From Spirogloea muscicola (lineage: Eukaryota > Streptophyta > Zygnematophyceae > Spirogloeales > Spirogloeaceae): a DNA stretch of 10,315 bases. The first letter of the stretch is position 1; the number at the start of each line of letters is the position of its first letter. The stretch lies in contig WELB01000003.1 in the NCBI GenBank assembly GCA_009602725.1, positions 1,786,745-1,797,059 on the forward strand, written 5' to 3'. Positions 1 to 7,200 of this stretch are shown here, in pieces. Under the pieces are notes generated by a model. It ran no database searches, was not told the origin of the DNA, and saw nothing but the letters and a program-made list of their open reading frames with translations. The position numbers and the translations under genes were made by a program.

Positions 1-112
1 ATGCACGACGCGAGGATATGCTCCCAGCCCAGATGGGTATGCCGGCAGCCTATCTGTCATTTCTGCGACGTCGAGTGTCAACCTGTCTGCAACGAGCTCA
101 GGCGTATGCTCT
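1..112. other. Unassigned left edge
   Basis: I see no gene, RNA or repeat unit here. An open frame runs through on the plus strand into the R1 repeat, but it has no recognisable protein features. Bases 2-11 are identical to the last ten bases of the window. Confidence 0.4.
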
Positions 113-316
113 GCATCAGAAAGCTGGTCGAGCCTTAGCTGCTGGCACAAGAGCTAGTCAATTGCCGTCCGGTATTCGATCGTCAGCTAGCGACCTCTAT
201 GTGCTGACTCGTGGTTACTGAGCGGGTCAGCTTAGCAGCAGGTGACGTACATTTGTCCAATATGCTTGCCTTTGTACTTGGCCACACATGGCCTCCCCAT
301 CTCTTAATATACACGC
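113..316 (+). repeat. R repeat, copy 1
   Basis: This 204-bp block recurs at 2459-2662 with only two mismatches (about 99% identity) and sharp edges: the flanks are unrelated on both sides. It contains an inverted pair GCTGAC..GTCAGC and ends in an AT-rich TTAATATACAC that resembles a TATA element. A base T precedes the GCATCAG start in both copies, and copy 2 ends in CA, so a TG..CA long-terminal-repeat-like structure is conceivable. I see no primer-binding site, polypurine tract or target duplication to support that. It could be a short non-autonomous element of unknown class. The high identity of copies 1 and 2 implies recent duplication or gene conversion. Confidence 0.8.
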
Positions 317-584
317 GTTTTCGAACCCCAGGGAGGCTGCCCTGCCTGCCCCGCAAAGGAAAAGGGGACAGCTGGCACCCCCACCCCGCCAAATACACGA
401 AACTTCAATCACACAAACCACCCCCCATCCTCCTCGGCAGGCCAGGAGAGGAGCTTGACCCGCCTCCTCTTCGCACCCGCCATTCTCCCTCCCTTCTCCC
501 TCTCCTGATCAGGAGCGAGGTCGCGCGCCCTCCCGCCCGCCTCCCAGCAGCTCTGGCCTGCAGCGCTGTCATGGCGCCAGCCTG
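317..584. other. C-rich stretch between R1 and the transposase
   Basis: This stretch is rich in runs of C (about 380-480) and holds no gene I can support. It probably contains the lost 3' end of the transposon, since the transposase reads toward it from the right. I could not define a terminal inverted repeat. Confidence 0.4.
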
Positions 585-1010
585 ATCGCCAAGGCCGCGC
601 AGTCCCCGGACAGCCGCAGTCGGCGGGGCAGCTGCAGCCAACATGGAGGGGCACAGTGTTGAGCTCTACGTCCACCCGCTTCTGCAGTATCCTGGACCGC
701 CCCTTGAGATGTCCCATCGCGTGCTTGACCACCATCCTGGAGCTTGACTGTTTGATATTCAAGCTCTTTTGGAGGGCTGACAACCCCTCCCGGCAGCCTT
801 TGTATGGACTTAGCATGTATCCGAGCGGCGGGTAGGCTGCATCCCCAAGCAAACAGTAGTGGCCAAGTCTTCCTTCCGCGCACGCCCGACCGATCTCGCT
901 CTGCTGGAAGACCGCACAGTCGTGCATGCTGCCGTACCGGCCGACGTCGTTGTCCCAGATCTTGCGCTTTGCGTCGGCCACCACCTGCAGAAGCACTGAG
1001 TAGTGGCTGT

Positions 1011-1050
1011 TACGGTTGTAGTAGTCTTGGTACGGTTGTAGTAGTCTTGG
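1011..1050. repeat. 20-bp perfect tandem duplication inside the transposase
   Basis: Bases 1011-1030 and 1031-1050 are identical. On the minus strand the extra copy doubles the codons for DYYN and shifts frame by two. Counting one copy only, the reading passes smoothly from DYYNR through NSHYSVLLQ into the downstream frame, as in intact family members. This is a slippage or repair scar. Confidence 0.95.
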
Positions 1051-1130
1051 GGATCAACACTAGGCCGGATGATCGGGATGTGGGAGCCGTCGACTGCGCC
1101 GATGACGTACGGGATGCCTGAGAGCTCCCA

Positions 1131-1190
1131 GAACTCGGCGGCCATGCCGTCCCTCCCCCGGAATTCGGCGGCCATGCCGTCCATCCCCGC
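1131..1190. repeat. 30-bp in-frame tandem duplication inside the transposase
   Basis: Two adjacent 30-bp blocks, identical except for a few bases, begin at 1131 and 1161. On the minus strand they encode the repeated DGMAAEF (DGMAAEFRGR then DGMAAEFWEL). Intact relatives normally carry this segment once, just before the GIPYVIGAVDGSH motif. It adds ten residues without breaking the frame. Confidence 0.88.
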
Positions 1191-1635
1191 GTCTGTCGGC
1201 CACCTGACTTGCACCGGAAGCAGGATGTCATTGATAGCCAGCAGCACCTGTCTGACGATGACGCTAGCCGTGCACGCCGCTATTCCGAGAACATCGGCCG
1301 TGTCCCTGAGTCCACATCCGGTTGCCAGGCGGTGCAGCGTGGCCACAATCCTTGCTTCCACCGGCACAGCTGCTCTGTAATTCGTGTACCGCTTCTCGAT
1401 CGCGCCGCGGAGAGCCTGGACCAGCCTGTCAAAGAATCTGCGCGACACTCTCACGCGCTTCCGGAATTGCTCCTCGGTGAAGTCGACCTGACCCCAGCTG
1501 GTGGACCCCGCCGGTCGGCTGAGTGGAGCTCCACAGGAGGCGCGGTGCTCTCTCCTCCTCCCCTTGCAGCAACATCGTGGCCACGAGCGCCACGAGCGCC
1601 ATGATCTCGATCTGCTGCAAGAGCAGCAGCAGATT

Positions 1636-1680
1636 CGCCTCCGCCTCCGCCTCCGCCTCCGCCTCCGCCTCCGCCTCCGT
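1636..1680. repeat. Hexanucleotide microsatellite (CGCCTC)n
   Basis: About seven near-perfect units of CGCCTC run from 1636 to 1680, upstream of the transposase start as read on the minus strand. In one minus frame they read as alternating Glu-Ala, which joins onto the N-terminus of the transposase frame. I regard that as a by-product of the repeat, not true coding sequence. Confidence 0.9.
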
Positions 1681-1950
1681 CGAGCGCAGGTGCCAGGTCA
1701 GGACTGTCATCATGACGCAGCAGATCCGCCTCCGCTCGGGCCCCATGCCTGCAGGCCTGGTCGGCTGCGGGAGGGGGGGAGCATGCGCCTGCGGGGCGCT
1801 CGACCAGGCTGCGGGAGGCGGCGCTGCTGTTGGGGTTTAGAAGAAAGGCGCTTCCGGGAGAGGCCAGCTGGGATGTGGAGCTGCTGCCCAAGCGCGCCGG
1901 GCAGCCAATCCGACCTAGCGGGGCTGGGTGACGGTTCCTCAAGTGCAGGT

Positions 1951-1975
1951 GGCCTCGGCCTCCGTGGCCGAGGCC
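1951..1975. repeat. Perfect 10-bp inverted repeat (hairpin)
   Basis: GGCCTCGGCC, a five-base loop (TCCGT) and GGCCGAGGCC form a perfect GC-rich hairpin, followed by a run of C. It sits between the transposase upstream region and the first hairpin-unit block. A role as a transposon end or a transcription stop is possible but unsupported. Confidence 0.8.
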
Positions 1976-1982
1976 CCCCCCT

Positions 1983-2455
1983 GGATTTTGTCCATTCTCT
2001 TTTTGGCTGGCTTCTGCCAGCCCCTCTCTTCTATGGGCGAGCTCGTTCCCTGACCCGGCGGTCAACACCATCTTGTCCGACCAACCCGGTGTAACCCGGC
2101 CTGCAATTGAGCGTCTCCTGGCTGATGTCTTGGTCCTAGTCCTTCTTTGTTTTTTCTTGTGTGCTTGTCATTTCTGCTGCTTCGCCTTAGGGCTTCGCCT
2201 GGCTTCCCCCCCCCTCTTCTTGTACTCTGTTCATTCTTTTTTGGGCTGGCTGTTCCAGCCCATATTCTCAATGGGCGAGCCCTTCTTCTTTCGCACTCCG
2301 GCTCCTTCAGACCTTGTCCATTCCGTTGGGCTGGCCTCTCCCAGCCACCAGTCCATCTGGCCGCGCTTTCTTCTTCAGGCCCCTCCGTCACTTGGCCCTT
2401 CGAACCTTTGTCAGTACTTTTCGGGCTGGCTTTTCCGTGTCCCTCCAACGCTCCC
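1983..2455 (+). repeat. Hairpin-unit repeat array, block A
   Basis: This block holds at least four related units. The consensus is TTGTCCATTC, a T-rich spacer, GGGCTGGC, a short loop, GCCAGCCC, then TCTTCTATGGGCGAGC. Hairpins lie at 2005-2022 (GGCTGGC-TTCT-GCCAGCC), 2243-2261 and 2329-2346; a fourth unit near 2423 has lost its second arm. Bases 1983-2044 recur almost exactly at 2856-2917, and 2378-2433 recur at about 3060-3113. Open frames across the block are low-complexity Ser/Leu/Pro/Phe-rich translations that change with each unit, so I do not call a protein. The family is unknown to me. Confidence 0.75.
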
Positions 2456-2458
2456 TTT

Positions 2459-2662
2459 GCATCAGAAAGCTGGTCGAGCCTTAGCTGCTGGCACAAGAGC
2501 TAGTCAATTGCCGTCCGGTATTCGAGCGTCAGCTAGCGACCTCTATGTGCTGACTCGTGGTTACTGAGCGGGTCAGCTTAGCAGCAGGTGACGTACATTT
2601 GTCCAATGTGCTTGCCTTTGTACTTGGCCACACATGGCCTCCCCATCTCTTAATATACACGC
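2459..2662 (+). repeat. R repeat, copy 2
   Basis: This is the near-identical partner of the block at 113-316, in the same orientation, differing at two positions (G for T in the TTCGA motif region and G for A before TGCTTGCC). It is set directly into the hairpin-unit region. The transposase fossil lies between copies 1 and 2. Confidence 0.85.
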
Positions 2663-2855
2663 ATTTTTCCTAGCTCATGCCGTCCACTCGCGCGCGGGCA
2701 GTGCTCTTGTTGCTGCTTCCGGGTCTCGTCCGGCTGCATCTTTTCCAGCTTCGAGCTACTCTGACCTGATGTTGCTCACCCGCGGGTTTTGAACTTCGTG
2801 TGGTTCCGTCATGTCTAGTTGTCTCGATGCCTAGCTAGTGTGTTTCCCTTCTTTT
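2663..2855. other. Unassigned spacer after R2
   Basis: I see no gene, hairpin unit or recognisable motif here. It separates R2 from the second hairpin-unit block. Confidence 0.4.
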
Positions 2856-3213
2856 GGATTTTGTCCATTCTTTTTTGGCTGGCTTCTGCCAGCCCCTCTC
2901 TTCTATGGGCGAGCTCATCTTCTTTCACAGCCCCTATTCTCAGTGGGCGAGCACTTTCTTCTTCTTCTTACAGCCCCTCTTCCCTTCAGGCGAGCACTTT
3001 CTTTCCCAGCCCTTGCCCCCGTTGGGAGAGCCATTTCTTCGTAGATGCTGAGCATTTTAGGCCCCTCCGTCATTTGGCCCTTCGAACCTTTGTCAATTCT
3101 TCTCGGGCTGGCTTTCACATTTTTTTCCGGCACCGCTTTCTTTGGCCTTGGACGTTGTCCATTCCTTTTGAGCTGGCTTTGCCAGTCCCTCTTCTCTGTA
3201 AGTGCTATTCAGG
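2856..3213 (+). repeat. Hairpin-unit repeat array, block B
   Basis: This is a second cluster of the family seen at 1983-2455. Bases 2856-2917 repeat 1983-2044, with the hairpin at 2877-2894. Degenerate GGGCGAGC tails follow near 2940, 2990 and 3025. The section from about 3060 to 3113 repeats 2378-2433, and a shorter stem CTGGC-TTT-GCCAG lies at 3173-3185. Bases 3127-3200 are matched in inverted orientation by 3824-3901. Confidence 0.75.
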
Positions 3214-3216
3214 AAG

Positions 3217-3329
3217 CGCGGCCAGATTGACTGGTGGCTGGGAAAGGGCAGCCCAAAGGAATGGACAAGGTCTGAAGGAGCCGGAGTACGAAGGACTAGG
3301 ACTAAGACATCAGCCAGGGAACGCTCAGT
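3217..3329 (-). repeat. Inverted copy of block A
   Basis: Read on the minus strand, this block matches 2109-2143 joined directly to about 2293-2372: GCTGATGTCTT.GTCCTAGTCC, then CTCCGGCTCCTTCAGACC, TTGTCCATTCC, GGGCTG..CCAGCCACCAGTC and ATCTGGCCGCGC. The ~150 bp at 2144-2292 are absent from the inverted copy. It is therefore a shorter allele-like version of block A in the opposite orientation. Confidence 0.75.
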
Positions 3330-3430
3330 AACCTCTAGTCAGGAGATGCAAGTAGTAGCTAGCTGGCGGAAAGACGTCGTCCTGACGAAAGCTGGAGGCC
3401 GCCGCCAAAGCCCGGCCTGCGCGCAAGTGA

Positions 3431-3594
3431 ACCGCGAAGGCAAGGGACCGCTACATCGAGATGGCCAAACGCATTCGGAAGACTTGAGCAAGGGACCCGG
3501 CGACGTTGAAGCCGGGCTGCTCGCCCTGCTGCCCGAGGCGGTGGGCCGCAGCACGCCGCGCAAGGCGGTGAAGCAAGTCAAGCTCTTCTCTAGG
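3431..3594 (+). pseudogene. Possible decayed coding fragment, unidentified
   Basis: Two adjoining plus-strand frames read more like protein than their surroundings. Bases 3431-3484 give TAKARDRYIEMAKRIRKT before a stop. From 3515 another frame gives VEAGLLALLPEAVGR then STPRKAVKQVK. The break between them suggests a relic of one coding segment with an in-frame stop and a frame change. I do not recognise the family. It lies between repeat blocks, so it may be captured host DNA or part of an element; it may also be chance in GC-rich DNA. Confidence 0.3.
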
Positions 3595-3905
3595 GGCGAG
3601 CTCTTCCTTTCACCGCCCTTGCCCCCATTGGGAGTGCCACTTCTGAAGCCAAAGGAAAAGAGGTGCCGAAAAAGGACTACACCACAAACCATTACAAAAC
3701 ACAAGACGATGCAGAGGGAAGCTCAGTACCAGTACTCAGGCGCCGGCTGATAGAGAGAAAGTGCTCGCCAATAGAGAAGAAAGAGAGAAAGAAAGGGCGG
3801 CCAGATTGACTGGAGAAAGTACTCGCCCATAGAGAAGAGGGGCTGGCAAAGCTAGCCCAAAACGAGTGGACAACGTCCCAAGTCAAAGAAAGAGGTGCCG
3901 AAAGA
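3595..3905 (-). repeat. Hairpin-unit repeat array, block C (mostly inverted)
   Basis: The left part (about 3595-3651) resembles the GGCGAGC..CCCTTGCCCCC.TTGGGAG stretch of block B near 2993-3030 in forward orientation. From about 3756 the units are inverted: GTGCTCGCC near 3763, TACTCGCCCATAGAGAAGAG near 3818, the hairpin GGCTGGC-AAA-GCTAGCC at 3841-3857, then AGTGGACAACGTCC. On the minus strand this matches 3127-3200 of block B. Bases 3660-3755 hold nothing I recognise. Confidence 0.65.
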
Positions 3906-3932
3906 GGAATCAGCTTCGCGACCTCCGAGTGC

Positions 3933-3948
3933 TGACCACCCGTGGTCA
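3933..3948. repeat. 16-bp palindrome TGACCA-CCCG-TGGTCA
   Basis: This is a perfect inverted repeat with six-base arms and a four-base loop. It lies within bases 3911-3956, which look like a diverged tandem copy of the start of the adjoining R3 repeat (CAGCTTCGCGACCTC versus CAGTTAGCGACCTC). A protein-binding site is possible because it sits 250 bp upstream of the glycosyltransferase start, but nothing shows this directly. Confidence 0.6.
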
Positions 3949-3958
3949 CTGTAAGCAT

Positions 3959-4089
3959 CAGTTAGCGACCTCTATGTGCTGACTCATGGTTACTGAGCGG
4001 GTCAGCTTAGCAGCAGGTGACGTACGTTTGTCAATGTGCTTGCCTCTGTACTTGGCCACATATGGCCTCCCCATCTTTCAATACACACA
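3959..4089 (+). repeat. R repeat, copy 3 (diverged, 5'-truncated)
   Basis: This matches about the last 130 bp of R1 and R2 with roughly 94% identity, including the GCTGAC..GTCAGC inverted pair and CATATGGCCTCCCCATC, but it lacks the first ~70 bp. The TTAATATACAC of the other copies reads TTCAATACACAC here. It ends about 110 bp before the ATG of the glycosyltransferase, so it lies where the promoter and transcription start should be. Its greater divergence suggests an older insertion than R1/R2. Confidence 0.8.
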
Positions 4090-4200
4090 TTCTCCTGTGG
4101 GTAACGTGGTACTGCCGTTGTACCCGGCCGTCCGCTGTTACAAGCAGGTTCCCGCCAAAACCCCGAGCCCCGGGAGGCCGGCCCCGCTGCCGCCGCCGCC

Positions 4201-7200
4201 ATGCGCGGCGGCGCGCTGGACGTGGAGGGCGGCGGCGGCGGCGGCGGCGGCGGCGAGGAGCGGCAGCGCCTGGTGCCCGGGCCGTCCGCCGACGACAAGG
4301 ACCACGGGCTGTGGCACCGCCGCGCGCTGGCCGCTCTGCGCCGCGTCCTGGCTGCGCCGCCCACCTCGTCGCCCGGCGCCGGCAAGCGCCCGCCCGCGTC
4401 GCGCCTCTCCGTGCNGGCGGCGAGGAGCGGCAGCGCCTGGTGCCCGGGCCGTCCGCCGACGACAAGGACCACGGGCTGTGGCACCGCCGCGCGCTGGCCG
4501 CTCTGCGCCGCGTCCTGGCTGCGCCGCCCACCTCGTCGCCCGGCGCCGGCAAGCGCCCGCCCGCGTCGCGCCTCTCCGTGCCCATGCTCTTCTCCCTCGC
4601 CCTCCTCCTCCTCGCCGCCCTTGGCCTCCTCCTCGGCGCCCTGGACGAGGCCTCCACCTCCGCGGCCGTCGACTCGCCGCCCCCGCCAGCTCCGGGCGGC
4701 TCGCAGGGCACCGCCAAGCCGGGCAACGACGGCGGCGCACCGGGTGGGTGGCTTCCCCCTCTCGCAAGCTGCCGGGCCGCCACGCTCGGGCCTGCCCACG
4801 GCTGCCAGGGGCCGCTGCCGGCAATGCCGCTGGGGGAGCGAGGGGCCCCTGCGGCGGCGCTGACAAAGGGCACCGGCTCCTCGACGTGGTGGGCGGCAGC
4901 ACGCTGCCCGCCTTCCCCGCCCGCAGCGTCTGAGGCGGCACCCCCCTGGCTGGGGCCTCCTTGCCAGAAGGCGGCACGGGCAGTGCGCCGGCGCTTCCAG
5001 CCGGCGCGAAGGAAAGCTCCTCTCCCAAGGGGGACGCTGGGGCTCCTCCCGGCAGCGGAGAATTGCCGGCGTCCCCGCCGCCGGCGCAGGGGGAGGAGGA
5101 GGGGGAGGCCGATGGAGGAGGCGAGGGAGATGGTTCGCAGGAGCCACCCTCTGAAGAGAGTATCCAGCCAGGCTCGCCCACGGCGGCCGGCGGCGGGCAG
5201 GGAGGCGAGGAGGCCTCAGCCCCGCCCGGCGAGCAAGCAGCAGGCGGCCAGCAGCCGCCTCCGGCGGACGAGCAGAGCCCTCCAGGCGATGACTCGCCTG
5301 GCGACGAGGGGGATGGGGACGAGCAGGCCTTGCACCCTCCGGATGACGACCAGGCTGGCGACCAGCCGCCTCCTGGCGGTGAAGGGGATGGAGACGAGCA
5401 CGCCTCGCCCCCGCTGGAGGACGACCAGGCTGGCGACCAGCCGCCTCCCGCAGAGGGCCAGAGCCCTCCTGGCACCGATGGCTCGCCAAGTTCTCCATCG
5501 CCGGCTGGGGAAGGAGGCGTCGGCGCCGAGGATGCCCGCGGCCCCCCGGACCAAGCTGGCGGTGCAGGAAGCCCTCCAGGAGAGGACGGAAGGGGCGGCG
5601 GTGGCCAGCAAAGTCCTCCTGCCGTGCCGGAGGCGACCGGAGACTGCCCGCCATACGAAGAGATTCAACGGGCCGGTGAGCTCCTGCATGGTCCTGGCCC
5701 CCGGCCTCTGGCCGTCACTCGATCGCTCAGGCGGCTCGTTGCATCTCTGGAGAGCGATGCTGCGGTTGGCCTGACCGCGGTCTGCCTGGTGGCAGCTTGG
5801 GAGTCGGGCAAGCTGGTGCTTGCGGTGCAAGGCGTGGAGGCCGGGGGCTACACGAGCCAGATGGCGAACCTGCTGCGCGCCGCGTGGCTGGCCAAGGTCA
5901 CAGACGCCGTCCTGCACCTCCCCACGTTCTACGCCACCGACGGCCATGGCAACGTCATGGAGCCGGACCCGCCCCTCACTATCGAGAAGTACTTTGACCT
6001 CAAGCATTTCACGCAGGTCATGCACTGCCAGGCTGGTGAGCCCACCCTGCTCGGCCTGAAGTGCCTGTCTTTCAGCCCCTCGCAGACTGCAGGGCAGGTC
6101 CATCCTTCTACCTGTGCGTGCTGAAGCTTTGATGAGGAGAGGCGTTGATTGACTGCAAGGGAAGGCCTCCGACTGTGGGTAGCCCATGCCCAGCAAAGGC
6201 AGGGAGCACAGTGGTTAGGGCTGACCACCACTGCTGGTTCGCCAGATAGTCCTCCCCAACACGACTGCTTAGCACATGAAGTATTGGGGCTCCATCTAAG
6301 GGAAGGGGGCTCAGACAATGGCGGCACGGGGCGAGCTCAAGTGCAAGAATACGGGACTGGCAGAGAGGCAAAATCAGGGACATCAGGTGCACTCTGCAGC
6401 AGCAGGCGTACAGGTCTGAGGAGTGGAGGGGGTGGCCACCCACACCATGTTTGGGATGGATCACGGCCAAAGTGCAGCATGTTCAAAGTGCAGCATGTCA
6501 GGCCATGCACAGCCTAACTGCTGCCAAGCACTCTTGTTCTTTCGTGCAGGCGTATTTGTCCTGCGGGACTTGCCGCAGAACATCGTCAGCCTCATGGAAG
6601 AGAATCACATCAACCTGCCGGAGGAGGCTTTGGAGGATGGCCGCGATTTGCCACGGCCGTTTGTTGTGGAGCTTCACGAGGCTCTCCTGCACGCCACCTC
6701 CGTGAGCGACGAAGCGGTCACCCACTGGAAGGACAGCCTGCAGGTTGACTGGCTCCTCCTCTCGGGCAATAGATGCAGGGTTACTGCGGCTCGTGCTCCA
6801 ACCTCTATGGAGAACGAAGCAGAAACTTCTGACAGCTCGACGCCCTTGCTAATTTTGCATGCCCTGTGAGTACGGGCAGCACGGCCTGCATGATAATTGT
6901 CAGGTCCACTCCTGCCCCAGTCTTGTTGCTGACATGGCGTTTGTGCACTTCCCACTTCGTCCGCCAGACTCGGCTGGCGCACCAGGATGACAAGGACCAG
7001 CTGCTGGTGTACAAGGGTGACCTTGTCATGGACTTCACCAGCTCTGAGCAGCAGGCCTTGAAGCGGGTCGGCCTCACGGCCTTCGCACCCTCTGGTGCGC
7101 TTGCCGCTCTCCGGAACGATATCTTGGCCAACATCTCCCAGACGTACAAGCAGCACATTGCTGCCGATGGGCCAGTGCGCTTTGCGGCGCTTCACCTTCG

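Larger units (their letters stand above)
585..1602 (-). pseudogene. Broken PIF/Harbinger (HARBI1-like) DDE transposase
   Basis: PIF/Harbinger transposases are DDE nucleases of the DDE_Tnp_4 superfamily that cut and paste DNA elements. Reading leftward, a probable start at 1602 gives MALVALVATMLLQGEEER. A shift in frame leads into FTEEQFRKRVRVSRRFFDRL (an N-terminal helical region), then IPYVIGAVDGSHIPI with the first catalytic Asp at 1091-1089, then DPQDYYNR. After a further shift come LLQVVADAKRKIWD and LLGDAAYPP, with the second Asp at 843-841. Next is SSRMVVKHAMGHLKGRSRIL, where the family has Glu in place of the Lys encoded at 726-724. The second shift comes from a 20-bp tandem duplication at 1011-1050, and a 30-bp in-frame duplication lies at 1131-1190. 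Similarity fades after VELNTVPLHV near 640. With a missing catalytic residue and at least two frame breaks it cannot be active. No Myb-like partner gene is seen. The family call is confident; both ends are approximate. Confidence 0.88.

Noticed and set aside
335-1985. CCAGGGAGGCTGCC near 335 and CCCCCCCCTGG near 1975 as terminal inverted repeats of the Harbinger element
   Set aside because: The match is mostly a run of C/G and no three-base target duplication could be defined.
2073-2567. A 164-codon plus-strand hydrophobic protein
   Set aside because: The frame crosses hairpin units and ends inside the R2 repeat; the hydrophobicity comes from T-rich repeat sequence.
113-2662. R1 and R2 as the two LTRs of one retrotransposon
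   Set aside because: There is no primer-binding site, polypurine tract, retroelement coding sequence or target duplication, and the interior holds a DNA transposase. I keep R as an unclassified repeat.
3202-3750. A 182-codon plus-strand gene
   Set aside because: It crosses an inverted repeat, a spacer and another repeat block; only the short stretch near 3515-3594 looks protein-like.
1983-3905. A CRISPR-like array
   Set aside because: Units vary in length, orientation and spacing, there are no uniform spacers or cas genes, and the setting is eukaryotic.
4002-5774. Very long open frames on both strands (up to 585 codons) over the GC-rich first exons
   Set aside because: They are Arg/Pro/Ala-rich shadows with no domains; the exon model in the other frame has a signal anchor, splice sites and a catalytic domain.
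4961-6124. A separate 387-codon gene beginning at TTG 4961
   Set aside because: It is exon 2 read through into intron 2. A GTGAGC donor at 6036 and phase-matched exons on both sides explain it better.
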